In this document: one piece after another, positions 62,546 through 64,000 of the stretch | How the letters are laid out: the number at the start of each line of letters is the position of its first letter | How positions within the stretch are numbered: position 1 is the stretch's first letter | Origin: Streptomyces sp. JH14 | GTDB taxonomy: Bacteria > Actinomycetota > Actinomycetes > Streptomycetales > Streptomycetaceae | Direction of reading: 5' to 3' | Length of the DNA: 64,000 nt | NCBI RefSeq assembly: GCF_029428675.1 | Contig: NZ_JAJNEL010000001.1 | Location: forward strand, 496,001 to 560,000 | Position numbers and translations under genes: made by a program | The notes under the pieces: generated by a model | Seen by the model: the letters and a program-made list of their open reading frames with translations, nothing else | Database searches by the model: none | What the model was told of the DNA's origin: nothing

Positions 62546-63418
62546 ATGACGAATCCCGCCGAGCGCCTGGTCGACCTGCTCGACCTGGAGCGGATCGAGG
62601 TCAACATCTTCCGCGGGCGCAGCCCCGAGGAGTCCTTGCAGCGGGTCTTCGGCGGCCAGGTCGCCGGGCAGGCGCTGGTGGCGGCCGGTCGCACCACCGA
62701 CGGTGACCGGCCGGTGCATTCGCTCCACGCGTACTTCCTGCGGCCCGGCCGTCCCGGGGTGCCGATCGTCTACGACGTCGAGCGGGTGCGGGACGGGCGG
62801 TCGTTCACCACCCGCCGGGTCACCGCCGTCCAGCAGGGCCGGACGATCTTCAATCTGACGGCGTCGTTCCACCGGCCCGAGACGGCGGGCTTCGAGCACC
62901 AGTTGCCGCCCACCCGGAGCGTCCCGGACCCCGAGCAACTGCCGACCGTCGCGGAGGAGGTGCGCGAGCATCTCGGGGCGCTGCCGGACGCGCTGGAGAG
63001 GATGGCGCGGCGCCAGCCGTTCGACATCCGGTACGTCGACCGGCTGCGCTGGACGCAGGAGGAGGTCAAGGACGCGGACCCGCGCAGCGCGGTCTGGATG
63101 CGCGCGGTCGGCCCACTGGGCGACGATCCGCTCGTGCACACCTGCGCGCTGACGTACGCGAGCGACATGACGCTGCTCGACGCGGTGCGCATCCCGGTGG
63201 AACCGCTGTGGGGACCGCGCGGCTTCGACATGGCGTCGCTGGACCACGCGATGTGGTTCCACCGGCCGTTCCGGGCCGACGAGTGGTTCCTGTACGACCA
63301 GGAGTCGCCGATCGCCACGGGCGGTCGGGGGCTGGCCCGCGGCCGGATCTACGACCGTGACGGCAATCTGCTGGTGTCCGTGGTGCAGGAGGGGTTGTTC
63401 CGCCGCCTGGGCGCGTAG
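62546..63418 (+). CDS. tesB: Acyl-CoA thioesterase II
   Basis: A 290-aa double hot-dog protein that hydrolyses acyl-CoA. NIFRGRSPEESLQRVFGGQV near 22 opens the first domain, HAYFLRPGRPGVPIVYDVER and RSFTTRRVTAVQQGRTIFN follow. The second domain has TYASDMTLLDAV (catalytic Asp), SLDHAMWFHRPFRADEWFLY and a final QEGLFRR with the Gln. The ATG at 62546 has GGAG with 9-base spacing; an in-frame GTG at 62531 overlaps that site. It follows the helicase by 49 bases. Confidence 0.93.
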   Translation: MTNPAERLVDLLDLERIEVNIFRGRSPEESLQRVFGGQVAGQALVAAGRTTDGDRPVHSLHAYFLRPGRPGVPIVYDVERVRDGRSFTTRRVTAVQQGRTIFNLTASFHRPETAGFEHQLPPTRSVPDPEQLPTVAEEVREHLGALPDALERMARRQPFDIRYVDRLRWTQEEVKDADPRSAVWMRAVGPLGDDPLVHTCALTYASDMTLLDAVRIPVEPLWGPRGFDMASLDHAMWFHRPFRADEWFLYDQESPIATGGRGLARGRIYDRDGNLLVSVVQEGLFRRLGA

Positions 63419-63427
63419 ACCCGCCGT

Positions 63428-63658
63428 TCAGATGCCGGGCAGCGGGTCCTGCTCGACGTCGTGGCGCCGGGTGCGGATGTCCGGTGCGGCAGGGTGGAGT
63501 TTGGCATCGCAGGCGGGACCCAGCCCGGTGCGGCGCGAGTCCGTACCGGTGAGCGGGCGGCCGCACAGCCGGCAACGGACCGGTCGGCGCCCCGCAGCCC
63601 GTCCGGTGCCGGGCAGGGGCTCGATGTCCGTCCCGGGGAACGGTTCAGGGGAATCCAC
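63428..63658 (-). CDS. Small zinc-ribbon protein (DUF6011)
   Basis: A 76-aa protein. VRCRLCGRPLTGTDSRRTGL followed by GPACDAKL supplies four Cys in a CxxC-x15-C-like arrangement typical of DUF6011, with a Pro-rich N-terminus. The fold suggests zinc binding; the function is unknown. The start is GTG at 63658. It ends 9 bases from the tesB stop, convergently. Confidence 0.7.
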   Translation of the reverse strand: MDSPEPFPGTDIEPLPGTGRAAGRRPVRCRLCGRPLTGTDSRRTGLGPACDAKLHPAAPDIRTRRHDVEQDPLPGI

Positions 63659-63728
63659 GCGTCGATCCTCTCAAGTCCGCGGTCTACTCCGCGACTTCCG
63701 AAAGACAGACAGCGGAGGAGTTCGTCGG

Positions 63729-64000
63729 GTGAGCAGCGTGCTGACATTGGAGCCGGTCCCCCAGGACAAGAAGAAGGACATCGCACCGGACGGTGTCGAT
63801 CCGGTCGGCCATGTCATCAGATACACCGACTCACCCGGCGGCACGGCCCGGGACGTCGCGTACCCGGAGCGCGAACTGCCGCCGGGCGGCATACCGGCGT
63901 ACCTGGACGCACGCAAGAGCGGGGCACGCTCCTTCGTCCTGTGGGCCGATCCGCAGCGGCAGGCGCGACTGGCCACGCTGGTCACCGCGTCCGCGGACGA
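63729..64000 (+). CDS. Hypothetical protein, 3' part outside the window
   Basis: Starts at GTG 63729 behind a strong GGAGGAG and is open to the right edge (about 90 codons). The product begins VSSVLTLEPVPQDKKKDIAP and continues VGHVIRYTDSPGGTARDVAY. There is no signal peptide or membrane segment in the visible part. I do not recognise the family; the coding bias is normal for the region. Confidence 0.65.
   Translation, partial: MSSVLTLEPVPQDKKKDIAPDGVDPVGHVIRYTDSPGGTARDVAYPERELPPGGIPAYLDARKSGARSFVLWADPQRQARLATLVTASAD

Noticed and set aside
60046..62697. A minus-strand frame of about 880 codons opposite the helicase and tesB start
   Set aside because: Antisense shadow of a helicase with all SF2 motifs.
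1..64000. CRISPR arrays, tRNA or rRNA genes
   Set aside because: No evenly spaced direct repeats, no cloverleaf with a CCA-type arm, and no ribosomal RNA segments were seen on either strand. A covariance-model scan would be decisive for tRNAs.

Overview
This window is Streptomyces-type actinobacterial chromosome. It has very high G+C with strong third-position bias, GTG and occasional TTG starts, two IclR regulators, a mycothiol-dependent maleylpyruvate isomerase, an ECF41 sigma factor, a SpoIIE-type PAS/GAF phosphatase-kinase, a cys-type leader peptide, and IS relics of families common in Streptomyces. I saw no rRNA, tRNA or CRISPR array.

Layout. 1-8.7 kb is a patchy accessory area: hemerythrin/TetR divergent pair, amidohydrolase, a secreted allene-oxide-cyclase-barrel protein bracketed by two hairpins, IS3 and ISAzo13 relics, an epoxide-hydrolase-like enzyme, a cupin, an ECF41 sigma factor and several gene stubs. 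9-21.8 kb is a dense aromatic catabolic island. mhpE-mhpF-mhpD with an IclR, and mhpA-extradiol dioxygenase-mhpC with a TetR, together make a complete 3-(3-hydroxyphenyl)propionate meta-cleavage pathway. A complete gentisate branch (3-hydroxybenzoate 6-hydroxylase, maleylpyruvate isomerase, fumarylpyruvate hydrolase, gentisate dioxygenase, with its own IclR) lies between the two halves. 21.8-36.1 kb is mostly decay: IS256/IS30 scraps, a secreted CocE-type hydrolase, a relic of the Wadjet type III gene jetA, an intact SpoIIE-like sensor, an integrase relic next to an IS1380 element, an intact Tat-exported amidase, then fragments of YjbQ, Fic, LysE, leucine-rich-repeat, LRV and zinc alcohol dehydrogenase genes around an intact DUF1345 gene.

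36.3-41 kb holds yjbQ, a short Cys-ending leader peptide and the ssuCBAD alkanesulfonate operon. A (CGCGGCT)3 tandem repeat puts the best ssuC start out of frame with the permease body. From 41 kb on the DNA is mostly intact housekeeping or efflux functions: FAD oxidoreductase, MltG, NAD kinase, an ABC exporter divergent from a MarR regulator, D-lactate dehydrogenase, L,D-transpeptidase, a heterodimeric ABC exporter with complementary motif loss, nucleoside hydrolase, a YdjM-type protein, a DUF3516 helicase, TesB and a DUF6011 protein. A deletion scar (permease/LacI stubs) and a TnpB-like transposase with an amber codon interrupt this part at 56.4-59.0 kb.

Regulation visible in the sequence: palindromes in divergent gaps (hemerythrin/TetR, mhpD/IclR, gentisate/IclR, mhpA/TetR, ABC/MarR), perfect hairpin terminators after several operons, and two copies of a TTAGGAG-N6-CTCCTAA-type operator 5.9 kb apart next to gene stubs.
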